A stretch of 64,000 nt of DNA from Chloroflexota bacterium (GTDB taxonomy: Bacteria > Chloroflexota > Anaerolineae > Aggregatilineales > J027): NCBI GenBank assembly GCA_024434115.1, contig QMIT01000007.1, positions 280,262-344,261 of the forward strand, given 5' to 3'. The notes under the pieces were generated by a model. The model was given only the letters and a program-made list of their open reading frames with translations, made no database searches and was not told where the DNA came from. Positions 51,902 to 60,689 of this stretch are shown here, piece after piece (the first letter of the stretch is position 1; the number at the start of each line of letters is the position of its first letter). Made by a program: the position numbers and the translations under genes.

Positions 51902-54900
51902 TTATTCATACCGCAGCACATTTAACGGTTTTTCGCCACTTGCCCCCCACGCGGTTAACATAGCAGCGACCACTGAAATTCCAATACACAAGGCCATTAA
52001 CCCCAACGCTGTGCCAATCGGAATAGCGTCAGTTAAATCGCCCTCAAAAATCCACGCCCAAATTTGAATAAGCAGCAGCACCGACGCCCCCACGCCAATC
52101 AACCCACCGAGAAAGCCCATCAGCCCATTTTCAATCAGCAGCATACTCAACACCCGTTCGCGCTGTACCCCCAGTGATTTCATGATGCCGATTTCACGGC
52201 GGCGTTCCATTGTGCTGAGAGCCACTGAGTTGGCAATCACCACCCCGCCCGTAATGAGCGTCAAAATCGAGACCAAGAAGGGCAGCAGGGTAAATTGGTC
52301 AATCAGGCGTTGTGCCAATTCACTTAATCGTTTGGCCTCAATTACAAAGGTGTAATCTACCTCGGTGGAGAGGCGGCGGCGCAGACGACCTATCTGACTT
52401 TCATCAATATCCACCACCGCACCAATGGCATTCGGACGGGTTTGGCTAAAGGCATCAATCGGGGCATAGATCGGGCTGCCTGCTGCCGACTGAATATCGC
52501 CTAACCGCTCATCGGATACTCCCACCACCCGAAACTTGAGGATTTCACCGGAGGATGGAAATTCCAACACCAAAATATCACCTGCCTCGATGCCTGCGGC
52601 TAACACCGCCTCATTGCCCGTGACGACGACCACCCGTTCCCCCGCGTCACCCGCATTGAGTTGGCGGTTGCCTTCATCGAAATTTTTATCGGGCAGGGTG
52701 CTGGTGACGGAACGACCATCCATCTGACCAACCGTTAAATCAAAGAAATTGGTCAAGTGTTGGGTTCGTTTCAGATCACCCCCGGCACTGCCCCCGATCA
52801 CCGCAATCAAATCCGTGCGTTTCATTACCCGCCCATCGGCCTTGCGGAGTTCCACAAAATCGGTGATATAGTTGGTCACAAGGGTATAGCTGTGGACGCC
52901 ATCGGTGGTCTCCAACACATTCACCAATTTATTTTGCGTTTCTTCAGAGGTAAATCCAGTTGCCACAAAGACATTGCCGCCAAGCGTATCTTCCAACGAA
53001 ATTTCAAAGAGGCGTTTCACGGCAATTGCCAGCATTGTGACCAGACTCAGCGCCAAGACCCCGATGATAAAACCAAGCAGGGTAGACGACACCCGCCAGC
53101 GATTGGAGGATAAGGCCCGCAGCGAAACCTTGACATCCGGCAGGCCCATACTGGGAAAACGGGAGGTTAATTCGACCAGCAACCACAACACTGCAAACAA
53201 CAGAGCCACCAAGATCAGCGCCGCTTCGACCAACGCGATATTCATGGAAATGTCCACAATGGTCTGCCATGTATCCGGATTGGACTTGTGTAGCCATTCA
53301 TAAGCAGGCCAACCCATAGCCGCACCAATCCCGCCACCCAACGCCACCATTGCTACGAAACCGACCAGTCCACCCCCCATGGTCATTGCCAGACTGGGTT
53401 GGGTACGTAACCCATGTAAACTCAAGAGTAGACCAAGTAAAATGCCGACAATTAATGCCCCTAGCACGGTTGGCACGGTCAAATGGGTGGCGACAAGGGC
53501 AATGAGAATAATCCCGATAGCAAAAAATAGAACCCCTTGCAGCCCAGTCTGAAACAAGGTTCCGATGGTCAACAGCAAATATCGTCCTAACCTGCCCATC
53601 GTGCCTAATTCTTGGGGACGCCGTTTCAAGAAGGGCCGCCCCGCTGCGACGGCTGCTCCACCCATCCCCAACGACAGCGCCAGCACCGCCCCGACACTCA
53701 CGATACTCCAACGACTGTCTGGGTCAGGACTAATGCCATTGCCCAAAATTGTCCATGCAATGAGGCCAAGCGTCACAAAAATCACCGTCATGACCAACAA
53801 TGACTGCCAGATGCCCGTACTGGGGAGTTGGGTATCGTTGGGGCGCAAGACATTACCGGGGCGCACTTGTCCAGCGATGAGGGTTGGCAAAAATCCAAAA
53901 ATAGTGGTGATGATAATGCCCAACAAGAAGCCGCGAATGACCGCCCCGCTGGAAAACACCCAATCCAATTCCGTGCCCCAGACCTGACCCGCAAAACCAC
54001 GCAAGGCCCACGCCGCGAATAATCCAAATGGCACGCCAACCAGGCCACCTAAAATACCCATCAACACCGACTCGATCATAAATAAGAGCGTTACTTGACG
54101 GGCCTGCAAGCCAATCGTTTTCAGCACAGCAATTTCAACTGTGCGCCGCGCCACCACCACCAACATGGTATTGATGATGCCAACGCCGCCAATCAGCAGG
54201 GATACAAGGCCCATAATCAGCATTAAATTTTTGAGGGCGGTAGCAATCTGGGAATTGCGGTCACGTAAATCGGCGGTAGTACGAGCATTCACAAAGGGAT
54301 AACGATTTTGAAGCTGTTGGGCAAATAGACGCACCTGTTCAGGATCAGTATCCGATAGGCGTACATACAACTGGCCTGCGTAACGATTGTCGTCACCCTC
54401 ATCCGTCACCAGACCGGGGTCATAATCGGTATAGAGTGGGACAGCACTTAAATCCACATAATAGAAGCCAAAAATCGTCGTCACAAAATTATCGGTCAAG
54501 GCTTCAGCTTCAATCGGCACAATCCCACGAATGGTAAATAATGTGTCACCTGCACCACCCAACCTGACCTGATCGCCGATTTTGAGGTCATGGTCTTCAG
54601 CGGCATTATCGCTGACCACAATATCGGTTGGCTCGCGCATCACGTCACTTAATAATTGGCCGTCTTCGGTGCGGATTTCGCCGTAAATCGGATAGACGGG
54701 GTTGCCCTGTGCGTCCTTGACTTCAATCACCAACCCAATGACTGGCTCCGTTTCGTCCTGCCCCTCTTTTGACAGTCCCGCGTTGGCAAGGGGACTGCGG
54801 GCAAATTGGTGACGATAGCTCACAACGGCATCGGGGTCACGCTCTTTAATCCAGCGTTCAATCTCATGGATGCCCTTATCCGTAAAAACAAAGGCTCCCG

Positions 54901-55171
54901 CACCTGCCGGCTCAATCAACCCGGCATTTTTAGCAGGTTGGGTATCCCCTTGACGCTCCACACCCGGCATCGGCGGGATGATGTTGATGTCACCGCGATT
55001 CAGTTCTTGCAGATTGGTGGTCAACTTTTCCATCATCATGTCGCCGAGCGTCTGCAAACTGACCACTACCGCCACCCCCGCCGCGATACACAGTACCGCG
55101 AATAGGGTACGCAGTCGGCCTATGCGCAAATCATTAAGTGAATGTTCCGTATAAAACAGGAGCCGCTGCAT
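51902..55171 (-). CDS. Giant FtsX/MacB-type ABC transporter permease
   Basis: A 1089-residue permease with N-terminal and C-terminal FtsX domains. The first membrane segment is near LFAVLCIAAGVAVVVSL, an MacB-like periplasmic core follows, then a first FtsX block with LVSLLIGGVGIINTMLVVVARR (in part) near 325, several helices in a mid region, a second periplasmic core, and a closing FtsX block with ITGGVVIANSVALSTMERRREIGIMK (in part) near 1000. Such double FtsX proteins act with a LolD-like ATPase in efflux or in lipoprotein/peptide handling; substrate unknown. It is 5 bp after the ATPase gene. Confidence 0.9.
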   Translation of the reverse strand: MQRLLFYTEHSLNDLRIGRLRTLFAVLCIAAGVAVVVSLQTLGDMMMEKLTTNLQELNRGDINIIPPMPGVERQGDTQPAKNAGLIEPAGAGAFVFTDKGIHEIERWIKERDPDAVVSYRHQFARSPLANAGLSKEGQDETEPVIGLVIEVKDAQGNPVYPIYGEIRTEDGQLLSDVMREPTDIVVSDNAAEDHDLKIGDQVRLGGAGDTLFTIRGIVPIEAEALTDNFVTTIFGFYYVDLSAVPLYTDYDPGLVTDEGDDNRYAGQLYVRLSDTDPEQVRLFAQQLQNRYPFVNARTTADLRDRNSQIATALKNLMLIMGLVSLLIGGVGIINTMLVVVARRTVEIAVLKTIGLQARQVTLLFMIESVLMGILGGLVGVPFGLFAAWALRGFAGQVWGTELDWVFSSGAVIRGFLLGIIITTIFGFLPTLIAGQVRPGNVLRPNDTQLPSTGIWQSLLVMTVIFVTLGLIAWTILGNGISPDPDSRWSIVSVGAVLALSLGMGGAAVAAGRPFLKRRPQELGTMGRLGRYLLLTIGTLFQTGLQGVLFFAIGIILIALVATHLTVPTVLGALIVGILLGLLLSLHGLRTQPSLAMTMGGGLVGFVAMVALGGGIGAAMGWPAYEWLHKSNPDTWQTIVDISMNIALVEAALILVALLFAVLWLLVELTSRFPSMGLPDVKVSLRALSSNRWRVSSTLLGFIIGVLALSLVTMLAIAVKRLFEISLEDTLGGNVFVATGFTSEETQNKLVNVLETTDGVHSYTLVTNYITDFVELRKADGRVMKRTDLIAVIGGSAGGDLKRTQHLTNFFDLTVGQMDGRSVTSTLPDKNFDEGNRQLNAGDAGERVVVVTGNEAVLAAGIEAGDILVLEFPSSGEILKFRVVGVSDERLGDIQSAAGSPIYAPIDAFSQTRPNAIGAVVDIDESQIGRLRRRLSTEVDYTFVIEAKRLSELAQRLIDQFTLLPFLVSILTLITGGVVIANSVALSTMERRREIGIMKSLGVQRERVLSMLLIENGLMGFLGGLIGVGASVLLLIQIWAWIFEGDLTDAIPIGTALGLMALCIGISVVAAMLTAWGASGEKPLNVLRYE

Positions 55172-55176
55172 TCCGA

Positions 55177-55908
55177 TTACCTTTCCAGTACATGCCCAAT
55201 CAAGCGGTCTTCAGTCAACTGTCCGTCCTCCAAACTCACCACACGATCCATTTGCTCGGCAATCGTGAGGTCGTGCGTCACCACAATCACGGTGGTATTC
55301 AACGTGCGGCGGATTTCTTTAAGGGCATCAATGACCTGCTGACCAGATTTCCTATCCAGATTGCCTGTTGGTTCGTCACACAACAAAATGGGCGGGGCAT
55401 TAGCCAGCGCCCGTGCAATCGCCACTCGCTGCTGCTGTCCCCCGGATAATTGACGCGGTAGATGGTGGGTTCGGTCTGCCATACCCAACAGCGTGAGCAG
55501 TTCGCGTGCCCGTTCATTGGGGTCATACTTCGGATGTACAGCGAATCGTATCGGCAGCGCGACATTTTTGAGGGCCGTCAGTGTGGGGATAAGATGAAAA
55601 AACTGGAAAACAAAGCCGATTTTTTCATTCCGGACACGGGTCAGATGAAATTCATTCATATCCGAGATGTCAATGTCATCCAAATAGATGCGGCCCTTGG
55701 AAGGAGTATCCAACCCACCCAGCAAGCCCATCAAAGTGCTTTTGCCGCTGCCGGACGGCCCGACAATGGCTAACATCTGCCCGCACGGGACATCAAGGCT
55801 AATGCCATTGATGATAGACAAGGAACCCTCGCCTACCCGAACGATTTTATAGACTTCGACAGCGCGGACGGCAATATCAGCGTAATTTGAATTATCGGAA
55901 GGAGTCAT
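55177..55908 (-). CDS. LolD/MacB-type ABC ATPase
   Basis: ATPase partner of the giant FtsX permease, 243 residues, with Walker [10 protein letters not shown] near 52, the Q-loop region [12 protein letters not shown], signature [15 protein letters not shown] near 160 and Walker [16 protein letters not shown] 55908 overlaps the xseB stop by 4 bp (ATGA). Together with the permease it forms a two-gene MacB-type transporter, with no membrane-fusion protein in the window. Confidence 0.95.
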   Translation of the reverse strand: MTPSDNSNYADIAVRAVEVYKIVRVGEGSLSIINGISLDVPCGQMLAIVGPSGSGKSTLMGLLGGLDTPSKGRIYLDDIDISDMNEFHLTRVRNEKIGFVFQFFHLIPTLTALKNVALPIRFAVHPKYDPNERARELLTLLGMADRTHHLPRQLSGGQQQRVAIARALANAPPILLCDEPTGNLDRKSGQQVIDALKEIRRTLNTTVIVVTHDLTIAEQMDRVVSLEDGQLTEDRLIGHVLER

Positions 55909-56132
55909 TCGTCAAGTGCCTGAAATCCGCTGGCATCACCCGTTAACTGCGTGACCCGCAGTTCAGCGCCTTCCAGCAATTTCTGGCAATAGGCAGCTAA
56001 GGTTTGGCCCTGTTCAAACAAGGCCAATGATTCGTCCAATGCCAAATTGCTACCTTCCAGTTTTGCCACAATCGTTTCCAATTGGGCATAGGCTTCTTCA
56101 AACGTCAGATGGTCGAGTGCTTGGGTTGCCAT
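55905..56132 (-). CDS. xseB: Exonuclease VII small subunit (XseB)
   Basis: Small subunit of the ssDNA exonuclease VII, 75 residues, matching the family pattern TFEEAYAQLETIVAKLEGSNLALDES (quoted in part) and FEQGQTLAAYCQKLLEGAE. ATG 56132 follows AGAGGA. The large subunit gene xseA is not adjacent, and xseB instead heads a transcript with the ABC transporter through a 4-bp overlap, which is unusual. Confidence 0.93.
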   Translation of the reverse strand: MATQALDHLTFEEAYAQLETIVAKLEGSNLALDESLALFEQGQTLAAYCQKLLEGAELRVTQLTGDASGFQALDE

Positions 56133-56175
56133 TGCATATCCTCTTTGCCTTATCACCATTTTGGAACGGCCCTCG

Positions 56176-56184
56176 TGTTATAAT
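56176..56184 (+). promoter_or_regulatory. Extended -10 promoter before the DUF2085 gene
   Basis: TG-t-TATAAT (56176-56184) is a perfect extended -10, about 88 bp before ATG 56272, in the divergent gap with xseB. No clear -35 is needed or seen. Confidence 0.5.
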
Positions 56185-56271
56185 AAAATCAACAAAGGTC
56201 GGATGATAGGCGTGTCTTTGCTTATTATAAGGCTTTACACATGATATTCGATTACTTCTCAGGAAAAATTA

Positions 56272-57147
56272 ATGGGTATTAGCTCGACAGAAACGCCATC
56301 GGTGGAGGTGGTCATCCACCCCAATACCTATTCCAAAACCAGTGTTTGGATTGCTTTGTTTATTGCCATTGTCATCATAGGCGCGTGGCTGTTGGCGACC
56401 CCGGCAGGTGTTTTAGGGAAAGCCGATGCCGTGGGTTATGCCATCTGTCACCGCATCACCGTCCGCTCATTTGAAGCCTTTGATCGTCAACTGCCCCTTT
56501 GTGCTCGCTGCACCGGAATTTATTTGGGGGTGGTCTCCGGGTTGATGATGCTGATCGCGGGCGGACGCTCCAAAGCGATGCGACTCCCCAATTGGCGCAT
56601 TTTGATTGTGCTTGGACTATTTGTGGTGGTATTGGGAATTGACGGCTTTAACAGCTATTTTCATCTATTCCCCGGATTCAAAGGTATCTATACCCCCAAC
56701 AACACCCTCCGTCTGATTACCGGAGTATTCACTGGCTTGACCTTTATCAATTTGCTGTTACCTATTTTCAACAGCGCGGTGTGGGCCAAAGTGGATAATC
56801 ACGCCCCGCTGGAAAATTTCAAAGAATTAACAGGCATGTGTCTGGTCGCCTGTCTGGTCATTGCCGCCGCCTTAAGCGAACGCTCTGGCATTCTCCTGAT
56901 TTTTGGGGTGGTGAGCGCATTGGGAGTGGTGACAGTATTAACCATGATATGCAGTGTTATGGCGTTGGCCCTAATGCAGCGCAACCAAACTTATGTGGAA
57001 TGGCGTGAATTGTGGCTACCTCTCTTGATTGGCCTAACCATCGCAATCACCATGATCGGGGGCATTGATTTCTTACGTTATATGTTCACAGGCACATGGG
57101 AAGGTTTCAATATAGATACATCGGCCTTTTTAGTCTGGAGAGTATGA
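56272..57147 (+). CDS. DUF2085 membrane protein
   Basis: Polytopic protein of 291 residues with about seven membrane helices. The DUF2085 signature is clear: AICHRITVRSF (about 60-70) and LPLCARCTGIYLG (about 77-89), whose Cys/His may bind metal. The function of the family is not known. ATG 56272 lacks a strong ribosome site. It is 4 bp upstream of the DUF4126 gene, and a universal stress protein gene follows, forming a three-gene unit. Confidence 0.82.
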   Translation: MGISSTETPSVEVVIHPNTYSKTSVWIALFIAIVIIGAWLLATPAGVLGKADAVGYAICHRITVRSFEAFDRQLPLCARCTGIYLGVVSGLMMLIAGGRSKAMRLPNWRILIVLGLFVVVLGIDGFNSYFHLFPGFKGIYTPNNTLRLITGVFTGLTFINLLLPIFNSAVWAKVDNHAPLENFKELTGMCLVACLVIAAALSERSGILLIFGVVSALGVVTVLTMICSVMALALMQRNQTYVEWRELWLPLLIGLTIAITMIGGIDFLRYMFTGTWEGFNIDTSAFLVWRV

Positions 57148-57151
57148 CATT

Positions 57152-57739
57152 ATGGAAGCGATTCTTTCCGGCTTGGGGTTATCCACCAGCGCAGGACTTA
57201 ACGCCTATCTGCCACTGATTTTGATGAACCTTGCGGCTCAAGCAGGCATCATAGATACCAAAGGTGTACCTGCCGAGGTGTTGACCTCCAAACCAGCCCT
57301 TGTGGTGTTCCTCATCCTATTGGTAATCGAAACCGTCGCCGACAAAATCCCGGCAGTGGATAGCGTCAACGATATTATCAATACCGCCATTCGTCCGACA
57401 GCCGGCGCGTTGATGATGGTGGTCAGCACCAGCGGCATGAGCGGTCAAGTTGACCCTGAAGTATTAACCATCATGAGCCTATTGGCGGGAAGTGCTTCGG
57501 CAGGGTCGGTTCATGCCGTCAAAGCGACGGCCCGTCCAGTCGTCACCCTTTCAACGGCAGGGATGGGCAATATGGTCGTCAGTGTCCTTGAGGACATCCT
57601 CGCTATCTTTATCTCATTGGTAGCGCTATTGATTCCGTTTTTCGTCGTGTTTTTCATGGCAAGTTTTGTGGGACTCATTTTATGGTGGATTTGGGAGCGT
57701 CAACGCAAAGATATGCTGCGCCAACGTGGATTAGCCTAA
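57152..57739 (+). CDS. DUF4126 membrane protein
   Basis: A 195-residue membrane protein resembling DUF4126: ILSGLGLSTSAGLNAYLPLIL at the start, VIETVADKIPAVDSVNDII near 70, LAGSASAGSVHAVKATARPV near 115, and two hydrophobic C-terminal helices (ILAIFISLVALLIPFFVVFF, in part). No function is established. It lies 4 bp after the DUF2085 gene and 15 bp before the universal stress protein gene. Confidence 0.78.
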   Translation: MEAILSGLGLSTSAGLNAYLPLILMNLAAQAGIIDTKGVPAEVLTSKPALVVFLILLVIETVADKIPAVDSVNDIINTAIRPTAGALMMVVSTSGMSGQVDPEVLTIMSLLAGSASAGSVHAVKATARPVVTLSTAGMGNMVVSVLEDILAIFISLVALLIPFFVVFFMASFVGLILWWIWERQRKDMLRQRGLA

Positions 57740-57754
57740 GGGGAAAAGAAAAAC

Positions 57755-58258
57755 GTGGCTACCTATCAGAAAATTATCGTTCCACTAGATGGCTCTGGTT
57801 GGTCAGAACGAGCCGTGACCCACGCCGCTAAAATCGCGCTTGAGAATGACGCGGAATTAGTTTTGCTGCATGTCTATCATTCGCCGTTGGCCGAATATGC
57901 TGACACATTGGCACTTTCCAATCAGGCGGATATGGTCAACACTGAGCGCGATGAGATGAAACGCTATCTGATAGCCCTGCGGAATGACCTTCGCAGTCAG
58001 GGCGTCAAGGTACGCGGACATATTATCAATGGACGTGACCCCGCCCACAACATCATCAATTATGTGCGCGGCGAAGGGGCGGATTTGGTGGTGATGTCGT
58101 CACACGGACGTACCGGGCTGGCGAAATTGTTGTTCGGCAGTGTTGCCAGTAAAGTGATGCAGAGTCTCGATATTCCAGTGCTGCTTGTCCACCCCGATAA
58201 ACCAGAAGAAGTGGCAGAAGATACCAGCGACCTCAGTCCGGGGGAGGATATAGATTAG
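57755..58258 (+). CDS. Universal stress protein (UspA family)
   Basis: A 167-residue cytoplasmic protein with the UspA fold. The start KIIVPLDGSGWSERAVTHA and the ATP-binding motif SSHGRTGLAKLLFGSVASKV (G-2X-G-9X-G-S) near 115 place it in the ATP-binding class. GTG 57755 follows GGGGAAAAG. It ends the DUF2085-DUF4126 unit, which may explain a stress-linked role. The stop overlaps the opposing small membrane protein gene by 4 bp. Confidence 0.93.
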   Translation: MATYQKIIVPLDGSGWSERAVTHAAKIALENDAELVLLHVYHSPLAEYADTLALSNQADMVNTERDEMKRYLIALRNDLRSQGVKVRGHIINGRDPAHNIINYVRGEGADLVVMSSHGRTGLAKLLFGSVASKVMQSLDIPVLLVHPDKPEEVAEDTSDLSPGEDID

Positions 58259-58623
58259 AGATAGATCACGAACTGCGCCAAGCCGCGAAGAAATTGTAGG
58301 ACACCAAAAACGATTGCTCCCCAAGCAATTATAGAGTGCCCCCCATCTTGTGCGGCTTGGAGTGTGCCAATGGTGATGGCTAATCCGATTAAACACACCA
58401 CCCCGCCAATCCCCATATGTTTCAGGCCCACATTGCGTAATGCTTTTCGCTGCGTATTGCGTAGATTTTTAACGACTGCCGAGGCTGCTTCGGCTCTCAA
58501 TCCTCTTCTCATAAGAATCTGTTCTATATCATGAGTGGACATCTTGTGTTTCATCATCTCGGCAGCATGTAGATAAACAGATTGGATTAATTGCTCCTGC
58601 TCGAGATTAGGTCTATTGGACAT
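58255..58623 (-). CDS. Small hypothetical membrane protein
   Basis: A 122-residue protein with a soluble helical head (about 1-65, SVYLHAAEMMKHKMSTHDIEQ, in part) and two membrane helices (IGGVVCLIGLAITIGTLQ and IAWGAIVFGVLQFLRGLAQF). No family recognised. ATG 58623 is the only suitable start. The gene sits between the universal stress protein (convergent) and the DinB-like gene (same strand, 132 bp away). Confidence 0.65.
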   Translation of the reverse strand: MSNRPNLEQEQLIQSVYLHAAEMMKHKMSTHDIEQILMRRGLRAEAASAVVKNLRNTQRKALRNVGLKHMGIGGVVCLIGLAITIGTLQAAQDGGHSIIAWGAIVFGVLQFLRGLAQFVIYL

Positions 58624-58679
58624 CTTTATAAGTTCCTTCGCCTTATATCACCCATTTTGGGAGTATATTGATTTGTGAT

Positions 58680-58727
58680 AAAAAGCGCAAAAGGGAAAAT
58701 AGGCCACTTTTCGCCATCCTCCCTTCT
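58680..58727 (-). terminator. Possible terminator after the DinB-like gene
   Basis: On the minus strand AAGGGA and TCCCTT flank an inner GGC/GCC pair, followed by TTTGCGCTTTTT. The stem has internal loops, so it is weaker than the others. It lies about 30 bp past the DinB-like stop. Confidence 0.35.
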
Positions 58728-58755
58728 TAATCCAAAGACCGATTGGAGAGTAAAA

Positions 58756-59352
58756 CTAATCGCCGGTATACACAACATTCACGGCTTGTTCAAGGGTACG
58801 CCGCATCTGCTCAAAATGATTATTTTCATGACGCAGGCCACCTACGACTGAGGCTACCGCGTTCAACTGGCGATACGAATGGGATTCCGGTGAAAATTCG
58901 CGGAAGGTATCCAGATGGGGTTGATCAGGCCACGTATTGAGATAACTCAGGCGGATACGACGGCTCTCTTCCAAACGGTGCAGCACTTCGGCTCTGGTTT
59001 TGACGAGATGCCAATCCGGTTCATAACGCAACCGCACCCCTTGTGGCAGCACCACGCCGCGTGCTAACAGTGACCCAAACGCTGCCCCCTCTTCCGCCGA
59101 AGCTGTGACATGCAGTACCAGATGAGCCAAATTCCACCCCTGATAGCGTTCATCCGCAGGCGCAAAGGGATCATCCGCGTCGGGGTCGTAAGGAATAAAG
59201 GTGATCTGCTCGTCGTCCGTATCTTTTAATAAATCCTCCATCCGGTCAATAGACCCATTAGTTGCAGCGCGTAAATCGTCGAGCGTAAGGGGTTTGGAAA
59301 ACTCGAAAATCGTAACTTCTTTGTTGTTGAGACGGGTAAAATCGAGTAACAA
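58756..59352 (-). CDS. DinB-like superfamily protein
   Basis: A 198-residue protein of the DinB/YfiT four-helix-bundle type. Candidate metal ligands are in WNLAHLVLHVTAS (near 73-85) and HENNHFEQMRR (near 173-183). These proteins are thiol-dependent transferases or have no known function. TTG 59352 follows GGGAGAAAG. It is 31 bp downstream of the DUF402 gene and may extend the thiamin operon, though nothing shows a thiamin role. Confidence 0.72.
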   Translation of the reverse strand: MLLDFTRLNNKEVTIFEFSKPLTLDDLRAATNGSIDRMEDLLKDTDDEQITFIPYDPDADDPFAPADERYQGWNLAHLVLHVTASAEEGAAFGSLLARGVVLPQGVRLRYEPDWHLVKTRAEVLHRLEESRRIRLSYLNTWPDQPHLDTFREFSPESHSYRQLNAVASVVGGLRHENNHFEQMRRTLEQAVNVVYTGD

Positions 59353-59383
59353 GAGGCTTTCTCCCTAAATCATCCAATAGTTA

Positions 59384-59860
59384 TCATGGTTGAATCGCCG
59401 CAAAAGGCCCCCCATGTGTCTCAACCAGATGTAACAACTCAGCGAGGCCAGCTTGGGCCTGTTGGCGTGTTGATTCATCGAGGTCGAGGGCCGCAAATTC
59501 ATCCTCATCCAGCACCAGTGTGCGACCATTGGGATAGACCATCACATCCAAAGCAAGGTCATCGGCATAAATCGCGTGATTCTCAAAACGAGCCGGACGG
59601 GTGATATTGCAATACCAACCTTCAAGCGTGTCACTATCTCGATGATGTAAGGCGAAAATATTGTACCAACGGTCTGAAAAAAAACATTCCACCATGCGAT
59701 CACCCTTCTTAAAGGTGTGGTACACCGTCGGATAATCGTTGCGGGCAAAATAGGCTTCTAACACGATACTGGTGGGGGAACGTTCCAATTCAACCCCCGT
59801 GTACCGCAAAACTTCCTGTCCCTGATGATTTAGTTTGTGAACGGTGATGGTCTGCCCCAT
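59384..59860 (-). CDS. DUF402 (FomD/Ntdp-like) protein
   Basis: A 158-residue protein with the DUF402 pattern: WYNIFALHHRDSDTLEGWYCNI (in part), then ALDVMVYPNGRTLVLDEDEF. DUF402 members act on nucleoside phosphates, for example diphosphatases or triphosphatases. It is 4 bp after thiZ, so it is almost surely transcribed with the thiamin genes. A link to thiamin phosphate turnover is only positional. Confidence 0.85.
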   Translation of the reverse strand: MGQTITVHKLNHQGQEVLRYTGVELERSPTSIVLEAYFARNDYPTVYHTFKKGDRMVECFFSDRWYNIFALHHRDSDTLEGWYCNITRPARFENHAIYADDLALDVMVYPNGRTLVLDEDEFAALDLDESTRQQAQAGLAELLHLVETHGGPFAAIQP

Positions 59861-59864
59861 GAAA

Positions 59865-60620
59865 TCATCCCCTTAAGGCTGTCAATAATTGCGTTTCGAG
59901 CGCAATCATATCAGTTGGGTGCGCAGTAATCCATTCTTGGCGGGGTCGCGGTAGGGGGACTACCAATTCTTGAACAATGCGTCCCGGACGCTGGCTCAAG
60001 ACCAACACCCGGTCAGCCAAATAGATTGCTTCTTCAACATCATGGGTCACAAACAGGATGGTATAGTTGAAATGCTGCCAGATATTGAGCAGCCAATCTT
60101 GCAGTTCGCGGCGGGTTAGGGCGTCCAATGCCCCAAACGGTTCATCCAGCAGCAAAATATCTTGCCCCGCCAGCACCGTCCGTAAAAACGCGGCCCGTTG
60201 GCGCATCCCCCCCGAAAGCTGGGCCGGAAAAGCATCTGCAAATCCGTCTAATCCGAACAGCGGCATCAATTCGCGGGCGCGTGCCTTCGCTTGACGGCGA
60301 TTTCTACGCTGTACTTCGGGGGCTAAGATGACATTTTCCAAAACCGTGCGCCACGGCAGCAGGGCATCTTGTTGGGGCATATAGGCAACCTTCCCCAAGC
60401 GTTTGGCGCTTGCCTGCCCATGAATCCGAATCTGTCCGCTGTCGGGTTGAAGGAGGCCCACAATCAGTTCGAGGAGAGTGCTTTTGCCAGACCCGCTGGG
60501 GCCGATTAAGGTGACAAATTCGCCGGGTGCGAGGGCAAGGCTCAAATCTTGCAGAGCCAGAACGGGTTTCCCGGCCTCCCAGTAGGTGTAGGTAATGCGC
60601 TCAATCTCAAGTTTGGACAT
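59865..60620 (-). CDS. thiZ: ThiZ, ABC ATPase for a thiamin precursor
   Basis: ATPase of the nitrate/taurine-like class, 251 residues, with Walker [10 protein letters not shown] near 40, signature LSGGMRQRAAFLRTV near 135, Walker B ILLLDEPFGALD and the switch His in FVTHDVEEA. Start ATG 60620 has GGAGAGAGG four bases upstream, and this site lies in the 3' arm of an 18-bp hairpin (60625-60679). In the thiXYZ system this protein powers uptake of a pyrimidine precursor such as HMP or formylaminopyrimidine. It lies last of the five core thi genes. Confidence 0.88.
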   Translation of the reverse strand: MSKLEIERITYTYWEAGKPVLALQDLSLALAPGEFVTLIGPSGSGKSTLLELIVGLLQPDSGQIRIHGQASAKRLGKVAYMPQQDALLPWRTVLENVILAPEVQRRNRRQAKARARELMPLFGLDGFADAFPAQLSGGMRQRAAFLRTVLAGQDILLLDEPFGALDALTRRELQDWLLNIWQHFNYTILFVTHDVEEAIYLADRVLVLSQRPGRIVQELVVPLPRPRQEWITAHPTDMIALETQLLTALRG

Positions 60621-60624
60621 AAAA

Positions 60625-60679
60625 CCTCTCTCCTTGACCTGCCCTCCCACCCCTCAGTCGAGCAGGTCAAAGAGAGAGG
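60625..60679 (-). promoter_or_regulatory. Long hairpin that buries the thiZ ribosome binding site
   Basis: In the mRNA of the thi operon, CCTCTCTCTTTGACCTGC (plus 60679-60662) pairs over 18 bp, with one G-U, to GCAGGTCAAGGAGAGAGG (plus 60642-60625), around a 19-nt loop. The 3' arm contains the thiZ Shine-Dalgarno and ends 4 nt before its ATG. The hairpin also follows the thiY stop by 10 bp, so it may set the ThiY:ThiZ ratio by stabilising thiY mRNA or blocking thiZ translation. Confidence 0.8.
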
Positions 60680-60689
60680 CGGAATCGGA

